Positions 18,979-28,266 of a stretch of 64,000 nucleotides of DNA are shown here, one piece after another. Source of the DNA: JAJXZJ01 sp050012855 (GTDB lineage: Bacteria; Verrucomicrobiota; Verrucomicrobiia; Limisphaerales; J093). Each line of letters begins with the position of its first letter. Within the stretch, counting starts at the first letter, position 1. Position numbers and translations under genes: made by a program. Location of the stretch: positions 1 through 64,000 of the forward strand of contig JBEKGJ010000019.1 of the NCBI GenBank assembly GCA_050012855.1, given 5' to 3'. The notes beneath the pieces were generated by a model that had not been told where the DNA came from, ran no database searches, and was given only the letters and a program-made list of their open reading frames with translations.

Positions 18979-19485
18979 ATGCACACCGGCTCACTCCTGC
19001 TTCTCGTCCTGACCCTCGGCAGCGCGGTCGCCGCAATGTCCCTGCGGAACCTGGTGCACTGCGCGCTCTGCGCCGCCATCACCTTCCTCTGCCTGGCGGC
19101 GTATTTCCTCGCCCTCAGCGCGGAATTCGTCGGCTTCGCCCAGATCCTGGTCTATGTGGGCGCGGTCGCCATCCTGATTGTGATTGCGATCCTGGTGACC
19201 CGCGACATCGCTGAGCGGGGCGAGCCGCTCGTGTTCAAGCCGTGGATTCTCGGGGTCGGCGTGGCGGTGCTGGTGGCCGGCAGCCTCGTTTCTGCGGTGA
19301 CCAGCAGTGCGTTGGCACGCGACCCGCTGCCGCCGGCACCGACGGCGACGGTCGAGGCGATCGGGGAAAAGCTGATGACCCACTACGTCGTGCCCCTGGA
19401 AGTCATCGGCCTGCTGCTGACGGTGGCGCTGCTGGGTGCGGTGCTGCTGGCGCGGCCGCAGAAGGAGGGAGGCAACCGTCCATGA
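18979..19485 (+). CDS. nuoJ: NADH-quinone oxidoreductase subunit J
   Basis: ATG 18979, four bases after nuoH, gives 168 residues and about five membrane helices. The TM3 segment FAQILVYVGAVAILIVIAIL contains the glycine-rich pi-bulge region known for NuoJ. A longer upstream frame exists but lies inside nuoH. A GAAGGAGGGAGG ribosome site near its end serves nuoK, whose ATG overlaps the nuoJ stop region. Confidence 0.92.
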   Translation: MHTGSLLLLVLTLGSAVAAMSLRNLVHCALCAAITFLCLAAYFLALSAEFVGFAQILVYVGAVAILIVIAILVTRDIAERGEPLVFKPWILGVGVAVLVAGSLVSAVTSSALARDPLPPAPTATVEAIGEKLMTHYVVPLEVIGLLLTVALLGAVLLARPQKEGGNRP

Positions 19486-19793
19486 TGAGTCTGCAAAGCT
19501 ATTTGATTCTCGCCGCGCTCTTGTTCAGCATCGGGCTGGCGGGCGCGCTGACGCGCCGCAACGCCGTCCTGGTCTTGGTCGGGATCGAACTCATGCTGAA
19601 CGCCGCCAATCTCAATTTCATCGCCTTCTGGCGCTTCGGGCCGCATCCCGAGGCCCTGACCGGCATCCTGTTCGCCTTGTTTTCCATCGGCATCGCCGCG
19701 GCGGAGGCGGCCGTTGGCCTCTCCCTCATCATCGCCATCCAACGCCACTATCAAACCACCAGCCTGGACCGGGTGGATTCGCTGAAGGGGTGA
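19482..19793 (+). CDS. nuoK: NADH-quinone oxidoreductase subunit K
   Basis: The 103-residue, three-helix protein contains LVGIELMLNAANLNF and IAAAEAAVGLSLIIAI, holding the two membrane Glu residues essential for proton transfer in NuoK/MrpC. The ATG at 19482 is preceded by a very strong ribosome site. A longer frame upstream is a shadow within nuoJ. Confidence 0.94.
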   Translation: MMSLQSYLILAALLFSIGLAGALTRRNAVLVLVGIELMLNAANLNFIAFWRFGPHPEALTGILFALFSIGIAAAEAAVGLSLIIAIQRHYQTTSLDRVDSLKG

Positions 19794-19794
19794 G

Positions 19795-21888
19795 ATGGGA
19801 ACGATGGTCAACATCCTCGGCTTGATCCCCGGATTGCCGTTGCTGGCGGCGGGCGTGAGCGCGCTGGCTCCGCGGCGCTGCCGGCGGCTCTCGGCTGGGC
19901 TTGCCATCGGGGCAATGGCACTCGCCTTCCTGCTCTCGCTGGCCGCCTTCGCGGAAACGCTGCAGCGTCACGGCGAGCAAGCGCGGCAGGTGTTCAACTT
20001 CCCGTGGTTCCAGTTCGGTGACGCCTGGCTTCAACTCGGCTGGGTGCTTGATCCTCTCGCGGCCGTGATGCTCGTGATGGTCACGTTCGTCGGCCTGGTG
20101 ATCTTCATTTACAGCGTCGGTTACATGGCGCAGGACGCGAACTTCACGCGCTTCTTCACGTTCCTGTCGTTGTTCGCCGGCGCCATGCTCGGCGTGGTCA
20201 TTGCCAACAGCCTGCTGTTGCTCTTCATCTGCTGGGAACTGGTCGGCCTCACCTCCTACCTGCTCATCGGCTTCTGGTTCCACAAGCCCAGCGCGGCGGC
20301 GGCGGCGAAAAAGGCCTTCGTCACCACGCGCGTCGGTGACATCGCGCTCTTGCTGGGAATGGTCTGGCTCTACGCGAAGACGGGGACGCTGTTGTTCTAC
20401 GATCACGGCCAGGGCTGCCTGGAGGCACCCGTCCTGGCGAAAGCGTTTCCGATCGATGAATTCGGCGACCTCCCGCTGCTGGGGATCGCCCTCCTCATTT
20501 TCGTGGGCGCGATGGGCAAATCGGGCCAGGTGCCGCTGCATGTCTGGCTGCCCGACGCGATGGAGGGCCCAACCCCGGTGAGTGCGCTGATCCACGCGGC
20601 GACCATGGTGGCGGCGGGCGTGTTCCTGGTGGCGCGGGTGTTCGCCTTGATGAAACCGAATTGGGCGGCCTTCGTCGGTCCCCACGCGTGGGTCAGCCTG
20701 CCTCCCCCGGATGCGACGCTGGTGATCACGTGGGTCGGCGCCATCACGGCCGTGTTCGCCGCGCTGATTGCCGTGGCCCAGACCGACATCAAGCGCATCC
20801 TCGCCTACTCGACCGTCTCGCAACTCGGTTACATGATGCTGGGCCTGGGTGTCGGCGGCGTGGCGGTCGGCATGTTCCATCTCATCACCCACGCGTTTTT
20901 CAAGGCGCTGCTGTTCCTCGGCGCAGGCTCGGTCATCCACGGCGTCCACGAGGAGCAGGACATCCGGCGCATGGGCGGGCTGCGTCGGTTCATGCCGGTG
21001 ACCTTCGCCACCTACGCCATCGGCATGCTGGCGCTCGCCGGCTTTCCCCTGCTCTTCTCGGGTTTCTGGAGCAAGGACGAGATTCTCCATGCCGCGCACA
21101 GTTGGCCGGTGTCGCGCTGGCCCTTCTACCTCGGGCTGTTCGGGGCGCTGCTGACCGCCTTTTACATGACGCGCCAGGTATGTTGCGTGTTCTTCGGAAA
21201 TCAGCGGGCGCCGGTGGCGGAAGCGGAGACCGTGCAGGCGGACAAGGCGCAGGCGCCGCACGAAAGTCCGAAAGTGATGACCGTGCCGCTCCTGCTGCTG
21301 GCGGCGGGCGCGATTCTACTCGGGTTTGTGGGCACGCCGGCGTGGCCGTGGTTCCAGAGTTTTCTCGAAGGCGAAAGTCCCGCACTCGATTGGGGCCGCC
21401 TGGTGGCCGGCGGGACCCTCGGCCTGATGGTGGTTTCCTCCCTGGTTGTTTTCACGGGCCTGGGCCTGGGCTGGTGGCTCTATGGCCGCCGACCGAGGCG
21501 GAGCGCCACGGATGCGGATGCGCTCGAGCGCCTGATGCCGGAGGTGTTCGGGGTGTTGCGGGGCAAGTTCTTCGTGGACGAACTTTATGAAGCGACGGTC
21601 ATCCGCTGGCATGCCGCCTGGGCGCAGTGCTGCGACCTGCTCGACCGCTGGGTCTGGGGCGGCCTGGTGCTCGGGGCGCAATTCGGCACCCTTGGGCTGT
21701 CCTGGCTGAGCAAGCTCTGCGATGACTGGGTGGTAAACCTGGGTTTTGACCGGAGTTGCGATGGAATCCAGCGGAGCGCCAGGTTCACGTGCGCGCTCCA
21801 GGACGGCCAGGTGCATAACTATCTGCGGGCGCTGGCGCTGGCCTTCGCTGTTCTCGTGCTGTTGCTGACCTGGGCATGTGCGGGATGA
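19795..21888 (+). CDS. nuoL: NADH-quinone oxidoreductase subunit L
   Basis: This is the distal antiporter-like subunit, 697 residues, with about 16 membrane helices and a long C-terminal extension that should form the lateral amphipathic helix and its anchor. The TM5 Glu is in LLLFICWELVGLTSYLL, and LPDAMEGPTPVSALIHAATM is the TM7-8 signature; STVSQLGYMMLGLG follows. At 697 residues it is somewhat longer than the E. coli protein (613), which is of interest because a second NuoM would need a longer lateral helix. Confidence 0.95.
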   Translation: MGTMVNILGLIPGLPLLAAGVSALAPRRCRRLSAGLAIGAMALAFLLSLAAFAETLQRHGEQARQVFNFPWFQFGDAWLQLGWVLDPLAAVMLVMVTFVGLVIFIYSVGYMAQDANFTRFFTFLSLFAGAMLGVVIANSLLLLFICWELVGLTSYLLIGFWFHKPSAAAAAKKAFVTTRVGDIALLLGMVWLYAKTGTLLFYDHGQGCLEAPVLAKAFPIDEFGDLPLLGIALLIFVGAMGKSGQVPLHVWLPDAMEGPTPVSALIHAATMVAAGVFLVARVFALMKPNWAAFVGPHAWVSLPPPDATLVITWVGAITAVFAALIAVAQTDIKRILAYSTVSQLGYMMLGLGVGGVAVGMFHLITHAFFKALLFLGAGSVIHGVHEEQDIRRMGGLRRFMPVTFATYAIGMLALAGFPLLFSGFWSKDEILHAAHSWPVSRWPFYLGLFGALLTAFYMTRQVCCVFFGNQRAPVAEAETVQADKAQAPHESPKVMTVPLLLLAAGAILLGFVGTPAWPWFQSFLEGESPALDWGRLVAGGTLGLMVVSSLVVFTGLGLGWWLYGRRPRRSATDADALERLMPEVFGVLRGKFFVDELYEATVIRWHAAWAQCCDLLDRWVWGGLVLGAQFGTLGLSWLSKLCDDWVVNLGFDRSCDGIQRSARFTCALQDGQVHNYLRALALAFAVLVLLLTWACAG

Positions 21889-23441
21889 GCAACCTCCCGT
21901 TCATCACGTTGCTGACCCTGCTGCCGCTCGTCGGCGGCGGGGTGCTGATCGCTTTCGGCCGGGTGCAGGCCGCGCAGGCCCGCCGGCTGGCGCTCGGCGT
22001 GAGCGCGGGGGCGCTGGCACTGGTACTCGCCATGATGATCATGTTCGAGCCGGGTTCCGGCGTACTCCAGTTCGTTCAGCGACTCGACTGGGTGCCGGCT
22101 CTAGGGGTTCAGTATTTCGTCGGCGCGGATGGCCTGGGCCTGCTGATGCTGCTGTTGACGGCGCTGGTGGTTCCCATGGCGGTGCTGGCGTCCAACCGGA
22201 TCACGGAACGGGCGCACCTCTATTTCGCGCTGGTGTTGTTCCTTGAGGCCGGGTTGTTCGGCACGTTCACCGCGCAAAACTTTTTCCACTGGTTTCTGTT
22301 CTGGGAGCTGAGCCTGGTGCCCGCGTTCTTTCTCATCAAGCTGTGGGGCGGACCGGAGCGCGGCCCCGCCGCCACCCAGTTCTTCATCTACACGATGGTC
22401 GGCAGCGTGGCCATGCTGCTGAGTTTCCTGGCCATCTTCCTGGCCACCGGCCAGTTTAACTTTCCCGAACTGGCGGAACTCAGCCGGCAGGGGCGATTGG
22501 GCGCCAGCCTGGCGAGCAAACTGACCTGGGCGGGGCTCTCGCCCGAAACGGTGCGGTTCCTGGTTTTCGGCGGCGTTTTCCTTGGGCTGGCCGTCAAGGT
22601 GCCGGTCATGCCGTTCCACACCTGGCTGCCCACCGCTTACGCCGAGGCGCCGACGCCGGTAACCATGCTGCTCACCGGCGTCATGTCGAAGATGGGCGTG
22701 TACGGTTTCCTGCGCATCCTGGTGCCGCTGTTCCCGGCGGAACTGCGGGCACTGATGACACCGCTGCTGGTGCTGGCGGTGCTCACCATCGTCGCCGGGG
22801 CCGCGGCGGCGTTCGCCCAACGCGATCTCAAGCGGATGCTCGCCTACTCCTCGATCAATCACCTTGGCTACTGCTTGTTGGGCATTTTTGCGGTGGTGAA
22901 GTTCACGGCCAACACCCCCGCGCTGGTGACGGAGAAGGCCGCGGTGCTCAACGGCGTGTTGCTGCAGATGTTCAACCACGGGCTGACGGCGGCCACCCTC
23001 TTCGGCTTCGTCGGCCTGCTCGAACAGCGCAGCGGCGGCCGGCGCGGGTTGGATGATTTCGGCGGGCTGCGCATGGTTGCCCCGGTCTTCGCCGGCCTGA
23101 TGGGCATCGCAGTGTTCGCCTCGCTGGGGTTGCCGGGGCTGAACGGATTCGTTGGCGAATTCCTGATTTTCAAGGGCGCTTTTCCGCTGGCGACATGGGC
23201 CACGGCCGTGGCGGCACTGGGACTTCTGATCACGGCCGTGTTCCTGCTGACCCTGCTCCAGCGCGTGTTCCAGGGACCGCTGAATCCGCAATGGGCGCAA
23301 TTCCCCGACCTCTCGACCCGCGAGCGCTGGCTCTTCGGCCCGGCGGTGGCACTGATGTTCGTGGTCGGGGTGGGTCCGCAAATCCTGATCCGCCTGTTCA
23401 ATGCCACCGCGCTGCACTGGGTGACCCGCCTGCTCTCCTGA
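21885..23441 (+). CDS. nuoM: NADH-quinone oxidoreductase subunit M, first copy
   Basis: ATG 21885 overlaps the nuoL stop (ATGA) and is preferred to the ATG at 21876; it gives 518 residues. The protein has the antiporter fold: the TM5 Glu in FWELSLVPAFFLIKLWG, the TM7 region LPTAYAEAPTPVTMLLTG and the lysine in MSKMGVYGFLR, all needed for pumping. It is 14 or so helices with no deletion. The next gene, three bases downstream, is a second NuoM. Confidence 0.93.
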   Translation: MSNLPFITLLTLLPLVGGGVLIAFGRVQAAQARRLALGVSAGALALVLAMMIMFEPGSGVLQFVQRLDWVPALGVQYFVGADGLGLLMLLLTALVVPMAVLASNRITERAHLYFALVLFLEAGLFGTFTAQNFFHWFLFWELSLVPAFFLIKLWGGPERGPAATQFFIYTMVGSVAMLLSFLAIFLATGQFNFPELAELSRQGRLGASLASKLTWAGLSPETVRFLVFGGVFLGLAVKVPVMPFHTWLPTAYAEAPTPVTMLLTGVMSKMGVYGFLRILVPLFPAELRALMTPLLVLAVLTIVAGAAAAFAQRDLKRMLAYSSINHLGYCLLGIFAVVKFTANTPALVTEKAAVLNGVLLQMFNHGLTAATLFGFVGLLEQRSGGRRGLDDFGGLRMVAPVFAGLMGIAVFASLGLPGLNGFVGEFLIFKGAFPLATWATAVAALGLLITAVFLLTLLQRVFQGPLNPQWAQFPDLSTRERWLFGPAVALMFVVGVGPQILIRLFNATALHWVTRLLS

Positions 23442-23443
23442 CC

Positions 23444-24940
23444 ATGCTCGCTTGGACCATTTACCTCTCGTTCCTGGGCGCTGGGCTGCTGACGCTGCTG
23501 CCGCGGAACCGCGCGGCGGCGGCGCGCTGGCTGGCCTTGCTGACGGCGCTGGCCGGCCTCGCGGCGGCGGTGGCCGGCACGGTTCAATTCCCAGGGGGCG
23601 CGGGGGCAACCACCTTGATCAAGACCCGCTGGATTCCGCCGCTGCACATCCAGTATTTCCTCGCCGCTGACGGCATCAGCGTGACGCTGGTGCTGCTCAC
23701 GGGCATCGCGGCGGTCGCCGGCATTCTCTTTTCCTGGAACATCGAGCATCGGGCCAAGGAGTTTTTCGCCTTCTACCTCGCGCTCATCGGCGGCGTCTAT
23801 GGCGTGTTCCTGAGCTTCGATCTGTTCCTGCTGTTTGTGTTTTACGAAATCGCCATTATTCCCAAGTATTTTATCATCGCCATCTGGGGTTCGACCCGCC
23901 GCGAATACGGGGCGATGAAGCTGGCGCTGTATTCCTTTGTCGGCAGCGCCATGGTGCTGGTGGGCATGATCGCCGCCTATGTAGTCGCCGGCCACTTGAC
24001 CGGCCGGTACACGTTCGATCTGACGGCGCTGGCGCAGGTGCATTTCCCGGCGGGTTTCCAGCGCTGGGCGTTTCCGCTGGTGTTTGTCGGGTTCGGCATT
24101 CTCGCGGGTCTGTGGCCGTTCCACACTTGGGCGCCCACCGGTCATGTGGCGGCGCCGACGGCCGCTTCGATGCTGCTCGCCGGCGTGGTGATGAAACTCG
24201 GCGCCTACGGCTGTCTGCGCGTGGCGATGACGCTGTTTCCGGCCGGCGTGATGATGTGGCGGACGGAGATCGCGGCGCTGGCGGTCATCGGGATCGTTTA
24301 TGGCGCGATGGTCGCCTTGGTGCAGCGGGACTTCAAGTTCGTGATTGGCTACTCGAGCGTCAGTCACATGGGCTTCGTACTGCTCGGCCTGATGACGCTC
24401 AACCAGATCGGGTTGGACGGCGCGGTGCTGCAGATGTTTTCCCACGGCATCCTCGCGGGACTGTTGTTCGCCGTGGTGGGCCGCATGGTGTATGACCGCA
24501 CGCATACTCGGGATCTGGGCGAACTGGAAACGATGGGCCTGAGCCACGCGCTGCCGTTCGCGGCAGCCACTTTCGTCCTCGCCGCCCTGGCCTCGATGGG
24601 CCTGCCCGGGTTCAGCGGTTTTGTGGCCGAGTTGCAGGTGCTGATCGGCGCCTGGTCCGCCTTCCCGACGGCCGGCGTCTGCGCGGGGATCGGCATCGTG
24701 ATTGGCGTCGCCTACCTGCTGCGGGCCGTCCAGCGCGCGTTCTTCGCGGAAGGCGCGGAGAAACCCGGGAAGGCCGCGGCGCCTGAGCTGCCGCCCATTT
24801 CGTGGCCGGAACGGCTGGGGGCCGGGCTGCTCCTGCTGGCTTCGCTGGTGGTCGGCTTGTATCCGCAGGTGTTACTCAACCTGATTGCGCCCAGCGTGAC
24901 GTCCCTGCTCGAGACCATGCGGAAAGGAGGCGCGCTGTGA
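23444..24940 (+). CDS. NADH-quinone oxidoreductase subunit M, second copy (NuoM2)
   Basis: Starting at ATG 23444, this 498-residue protein is clearly NuoM-like but only distantly similar to its neighbour: the TM5 Glu is in FVFYEIAIIPKYFIIAIWG, the TM7 segment is APTGHVAAPTAASMLL, and the lysine is in GVVMKLGAYGCLR. All pumping residues are present, so it should be an active module rather than a relic. The gene order L-M-M2-N with tight spacing argues that it is built into the same complex. An alternative is that it serves another NuoM/MrpD-type complex, but no such genes are present. Confidence 0.9.
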   Translation: MLAWTIYLSFLGAGLLTLLPRNRAAAARWLALLTALAGLAAAVAGTVQFPGGAGATTLIKTRWIPPLHIQYFLAADGISVTLVLLTGIAAVAGILFSWNIEHRAKEFFAFYLALIGGVYGVFLSFDLFLLFVFYEIAIIPKYFIIAIWGSTRREYGAMKLALYSFVGSAMVLVGMIAAYVVAGHLTGRYTFDLTALAQVHFPAGFQRWAFPLVFVGFGILAGLWPFHTWAPTGHVAAPTAASMLLAGVVMKLGAYGCLRVAMTLFPAGVMMWRTEIAALAVIGIVYGAMVALVQRDFKFVIGYSSVSHMGFVLLGLMTLNQIGLDGAVLQMFSHGILAGLLFAVVGRMVYDRTHTRDLGELETMGLSHALPFAAATFVLAALASMGLPGFSGFVAELQVLIGAWSAFPTAGVCAGIGIVIGVAYLLRAVQRAFFAEGAEKPGKAAAPELPPISWPERLGAGLLLLASLVVGLYPQVLLNLIAPSVTSLLETMRKGGAL

Positions 24941-26445
24941 GCGGCTTCGATTATCTCGACCTGCTGAGCCTGCTGGCGCCGGAGACGATTCTGGTCGTGG
25001 CCTCCCTGGCGGTGCTGGTGGTGGATCTCGGCTTCATGCGGGCCCAACCCCTGCCCGCGCGGTGGCTCGCCGGCGGCGTGGTCACCGGCCTCGGCGGCCT
25101 GCTCGCAATCCTCTGGCTCGTGAACGTGCAGGTGCAGGCCAACGTCGCCGAAGGCATCCTCGTCGTGGACGCGTTGACGCAACTGGTCAAGACGGTGCTG
25201 GTGGCCATGCTGCTGTTCACCGCAGCGATCTCCCTGCGCGCGACCTTCACCGAGCAGGTCGGCGAGTATTTCTGCCTCCTGACGCTGGCCACGGTCGGTA
25301 TGATGTTCATGGTCAGTTCCGAGGATGTGCTGATGATTTTCGTCGCCCTCGAACTGACCAGTCTCTCGCTCTACATCCTGACGGCCTTCAACCAGCAGAA
25401 CCGGGCGCCGGCGGAGGCGGGATTGAAATACTTTCTCTTCGGCGGCATGGCGGCGGCCTTCACCCTGTTCGGTCTGAGTCTGGTTTACGGCCTTACCGAG
25501 GCAACCAATCTGCGCGACATCGCCGCGCAACTCCACGGCAAAACCCTCGACCCGCTGTTCACCGTGGCGCTGGTCATGGTGGTGATGGGTTTCGGTTTCA
25601 AAATCGCGGCCGTGCCGTTCCATCTCTGGGCGCCGGATGCCTACCAGGGCGCACCGACACCGTCCGCCGCGCTGATTGCCTCCGGGTCCAAAGTGGCGAG
25701 CTTCTTCGTGTTCGCCAAGGTCATGGCGTTGGGCTTCGCGGGGGCGGAAGGCAGCGGCGCCGGGCGTCAGTTCGCACCCGGCTGGGTGCCCGTGCTGGCC
25801 ACCCTCTCGGTCGCTTCGATGCTGCTGGGCAACCTCGCCGCCATCGCGCAAACCAGTGTGAAACGCCTGCTCGCCTACTCGGCCATCGCCCACGCGGGCT
25901 ACATGCTCCTTGGTCTGCTGGCCATGAGTGACCCGGCGCGGCGCGCCGACGGCATGGCGGCCCTCGTTTATTACGCAACCACCTACGGCTTGACCACGAT
26001 CGGCGCCTTCGGAGTGGTCGGGGTGGTCGAGCGCAACGGCGGCGAAACCCTCGAACACTTTGCGGGGCTGAGCCGCCGATCGCCGCTGGCGGCCGTCTGC
26101 CTGATGGTGTTCCTGCTGTCTCTGGCCGGCATTCCGCCGCTCGCGGGATTCTTCGGCAAATTCTATCTGTTTACGGCTGCGGCCGGGGCGGGAGCCGGGA
26201 GCCTCGGCTTGATCTGGCTGGTGATTCTCGCCATCGCCATGAGCGCCGTGTCCCTTTATTACTACCTGCAGGTTCTGAAGCGGGCCTTCGTGGCACCGCT
26301 TCCCGAGGGGGTGCCGCCGTTCGCGGCTTCGCCCATCGAGAGCCTGGCCTTGGGCGCCCTGGCGTTGGCCGTGATCGTGCTCGGCGCGCTGCCGATGCTG
26401 CTGCTTGGCGCGTTGGTCGAGGCCGTCAAGACTGTCGGATTCTGA
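24937..26445 (+). CDS. nuoN: NADH-quinone oxidoreductase subunit N
   Basis: The start is GTG 24937: it overlaps the nuoM2 stop (GTGA) and has AAAGGAGG seven bases before it. The 502-residue protein has the antiporter fold; FVALELTSLSLYIL holds the TM5 Glu, APDAYQGAPTPSAALIASGSK the TM7-8 signature and lysine, and SAIAHAGYMLLGL a later motif. It is the last gene of the operon. The gene on the other strand ends 57 bases later; no obvious T-rich terminator is seen between them. Confidence 0.94.
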   Translation: MSGFDYLDLLSLLAPETILVVASLAVLVVDLGFMRAQPLPARWLAGGVVTGLGGLLAILWLVNVQVQANVAEGILVVDALTQLVKTVLVAMLLFTAAISLRATFTEQVGEYFCLLTLATVGMMFMVSSEDVLMIFVALELTSLSLYILTAFNQQNRAPAEAGLKYFLFGGMAAAFTLFGLSLVYGLTEATNLRDIAAQLHGKTLDPLFTVALVMVVMGFGFKIAAVPFHLWAPDAYQGAPTPSAALIASGSKVASFFVFAKVMALGFAGAEGSGAGRQFAPGWVPVLATLSVASMLLGNLAAIAQTSVKRLLAYSAIAHAGYMLLGLLAMSDPARRADGMAALVYYATTYGLTTIGAFGVVGVVERNGGETLEHFAGLSRRSPLAAVCLMVFLLSLAGIPPLAGFFGKFYLFTAAAGAGAGSLGLIWLVILAIAMSAVSLYYYLQVLKRAFVAPLPEGVPPFAASPIESLALGALALAVIVLGALPMLLLGALVEAVKTVGF

Positions 26446-26502
26446 TCCGCGCCACCCGTCTCTCGGCGCCGCCATCGCCAAGTTACCGGCCGGCGCAGGC
26501 AA

Positions 26503-27816
26503 TCAAGTCCCGCCTGAACCCGACGCCACGTCCACGGCCGGCAGTTTCGCGGCGTCCCGGTCTAGTTTGAGCACCACCACGGTGTCGCTCGGATCGCGGG
26601 CGCCGGGCGCGACCGAAAGTTCGATCCCGCCGGAGGTCTGGCGCACCGCGGCCCGGCCGCCGGATAAGACGCGACCGTTGATGATTCGAGCGGGAATGGC
26701 CGGCAGCCGAAGCGGTCCTTCGGGCCAGTTCAGCACATGCACGTAAATGGTCCGGCCCCGGAGGGTCGAGGCTCCAAAAGCGGCCGGCTTGAACGGGCCG
26801 CCGCGCGTGCCGTAGATGCTGGCGTGGTGGCGCCGGACCCAGGTGCCGACCGCGCGCAGCACGTCCGCCTGGCGCGGCTCGATCCGCCCGTCGGGCATCG
26901 GGCCAACATCAAGCAGCAGGTTGCCATCGCCGCCCACCGTCCGCGCCAGGATGCCGATCACCTCCCGCGGCGTTTTGATCGTGTCGTCCGGCTTCCATGA
27001 CCACTGGGTTCCCAGCGTCATGCAGGTTTCCCAGGGCCGCTCATCGTCATAGCGGCCAATGCGCTGTTCCGGGGTGTAGTAGTCGGCGTGGGGGCTGAGA
27101 ATCTGGTTGTCGTTGTTGCCCACGCCCAGGTCGAGGCGGTTGTTGATGACGATGCGCGGCTGCAGCGCTCGGGTGAGGGCATACGTCGTCGCCTGGTCGT
27201 AAACCGGCTCGTGGCCGTCCCAGTCAAACCACATCAGATCAATGCGACCGTAGTGACTCAGGACTTCGCGCAACTCCCCTTGGATCCGGCCGAGGAAGGC
27301 GGCGTTGCGCTCCGTGCGAAAGTCCGGATCGCGCCAGTCCATCGGGGAAAAATACCAGCCCAGCCGCAAGCCGCTGCGGTGCGCGGCGGTCGCCAGTTCC
27401 GCGCAGACATCGCGACGGAACGGGGTGGCGGCGATGTTGTACGGATCAACCTGCGAATGCCAGAGCAGGAAGCCGTCGCAATGCTTGGCCGTCAGGACGA
27501 CGTATTTCATGCCGGCGGCCTGGGCCAAGGCGGTCCACTTGCCCGCGTTGAAATTCGTCGGGTTGAACTGGCGGTAGAGCTGGTCGTAAACCGCCACTGG
27601 CGTGGGGCCGTTGTTCGGGCACTTGGGATTCGAGTTGGCGCGGGACCAACTGATTTCCTGCCCGGTCAGGCTCACCGGCCCCCAGTGAACGAACAGGCCG
27701 AAGCGCCCGTCGCGCCACCACGCCAGACGCGCCTCGTGCTGCGCCGGGGTTTCCGGCGGTTGCGCCAGCGCCGTCACCGAGAGCAGACCGGCCAACAAAA
27801 GACGGAGGCTATTCAT
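26503..27816 (-). CDS. Secreted alpha-L-fucosidase, GH29
   Basis: ATG 27816 (AAGG eight or so bases before) starts a signal peptide, LRLLLAGLLSVTALA, then a GH29 (beta/alpha)-barrel: RFGLFVHWGP near residue 40, YVVLTAKHCDGFLLW, and RIDLMWFDWDG, where the Asp before the second Trp is the expected nucleophile. The C-terminal 90 residues form a small beta-sandwich (IYVHVLNWPEGPL). Length (437) is normal. The enzyme would remove terminal fucose from polysaccharides outside the cytoplasm, in line with polymer-degrading Verrucomicrobiota. It stands alone between the nuo operon and the next gene. Confidence 0.9.
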   Translation of the reverse strand: MNSLRLLLAGLLSVTALAQPPETPAQHEARLAWWRDGRFGLFVHWGPVSLTGQEISWSRANSNPKCPNNGPTPVAVYDQLYRQFNPTNFNAGKWTALAQAAGMKYVVLTAKHCDGFLLWHSQVDPYNIAATPFRRDVCAELATAAHRSGLRLGWYFSPMDWRDPDFRTERNAAFLGRIQGELREVLSHYGRIDLMWFDWDGHEPVYDQATTYALTRALQPRIVINNRLDLGVGNNDNQILSPHADYYTPEQRIGRYDDERPWETCMTLGTQWSWKPDDTIKTPREVIGILARTVGGDGNLLLDVGPMPDGRIEPRQADVLRAVGTWVRRHHASIYGTRGGPFKPAAFGASTLRGRTIYVHVLNWPEGPLRLPAIPARIINGRVLSGGRAAVRQTSGGIELSVAPGARDPSDTVVVLKLDRDAAKLPAVDVASGSGGT

Positions 27817-28266
27817 GGTTCGCACCTTGAGACCGCTGGATGGATGGAGTTCACGCCACGATCAACTGCTTGATGCCGCTCACTCAGGCCCCGCGGACGG
27901 CCAGGCCGCGGTTCCGCGCACGCTCGTTCACGGCGGACGCTAAACCTCCGGGTGCTCCCATTTCCACGAGAATCGGAGAAGCGGAGAAGCTGTCGGGGCG
28001 GGAAAGCGACCGCCGAACACCGCCCGCAATGGCTTCAAATCTTCGGCCGGCGTGCCGAGCAAGCCGTTCAGCGGCAGGTTGGCCGCCGGGAGGACGGGCG
28101 AATGGGGGCGAGGCTTGGAGACGGGGATTGAACACGAGTGCTGAATACCGGGTCTGTTCTTCAGGTCTATTTTTCAGATGACAAGGAGGGCGGGCGGGCG
28201 GAGAGTGCCGTCCGCCGCTCCAGGCGAACGCCTGGATGACAGGCAGAGGATTGGAGAAAGAAATCC
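27817..28266. other. Intergenic stretch without recognisable gene
   Basis: About 450 bases between two divergent genes. Only short overlapping frames are present, none with a family match. It should hold the promoters of the fucosidase (minus) and the DUF6600 gene (plus); I see no convincing -35/-10 pair. Confidence 0.4.

Noticed and set aside
23444..24940. Reading the second NuoM as an MrpD or hydrogenase subunit
   Set aside because: There are no Mrp or hydrogenase genes nearby, and it is embedded with tight spacing between nuoM and nuoN.
26446..26502. Terminator between nuoN and the fucosidase gene
   Set aside because: No hairpin followed by a T run on either strand in the 57-base gap.
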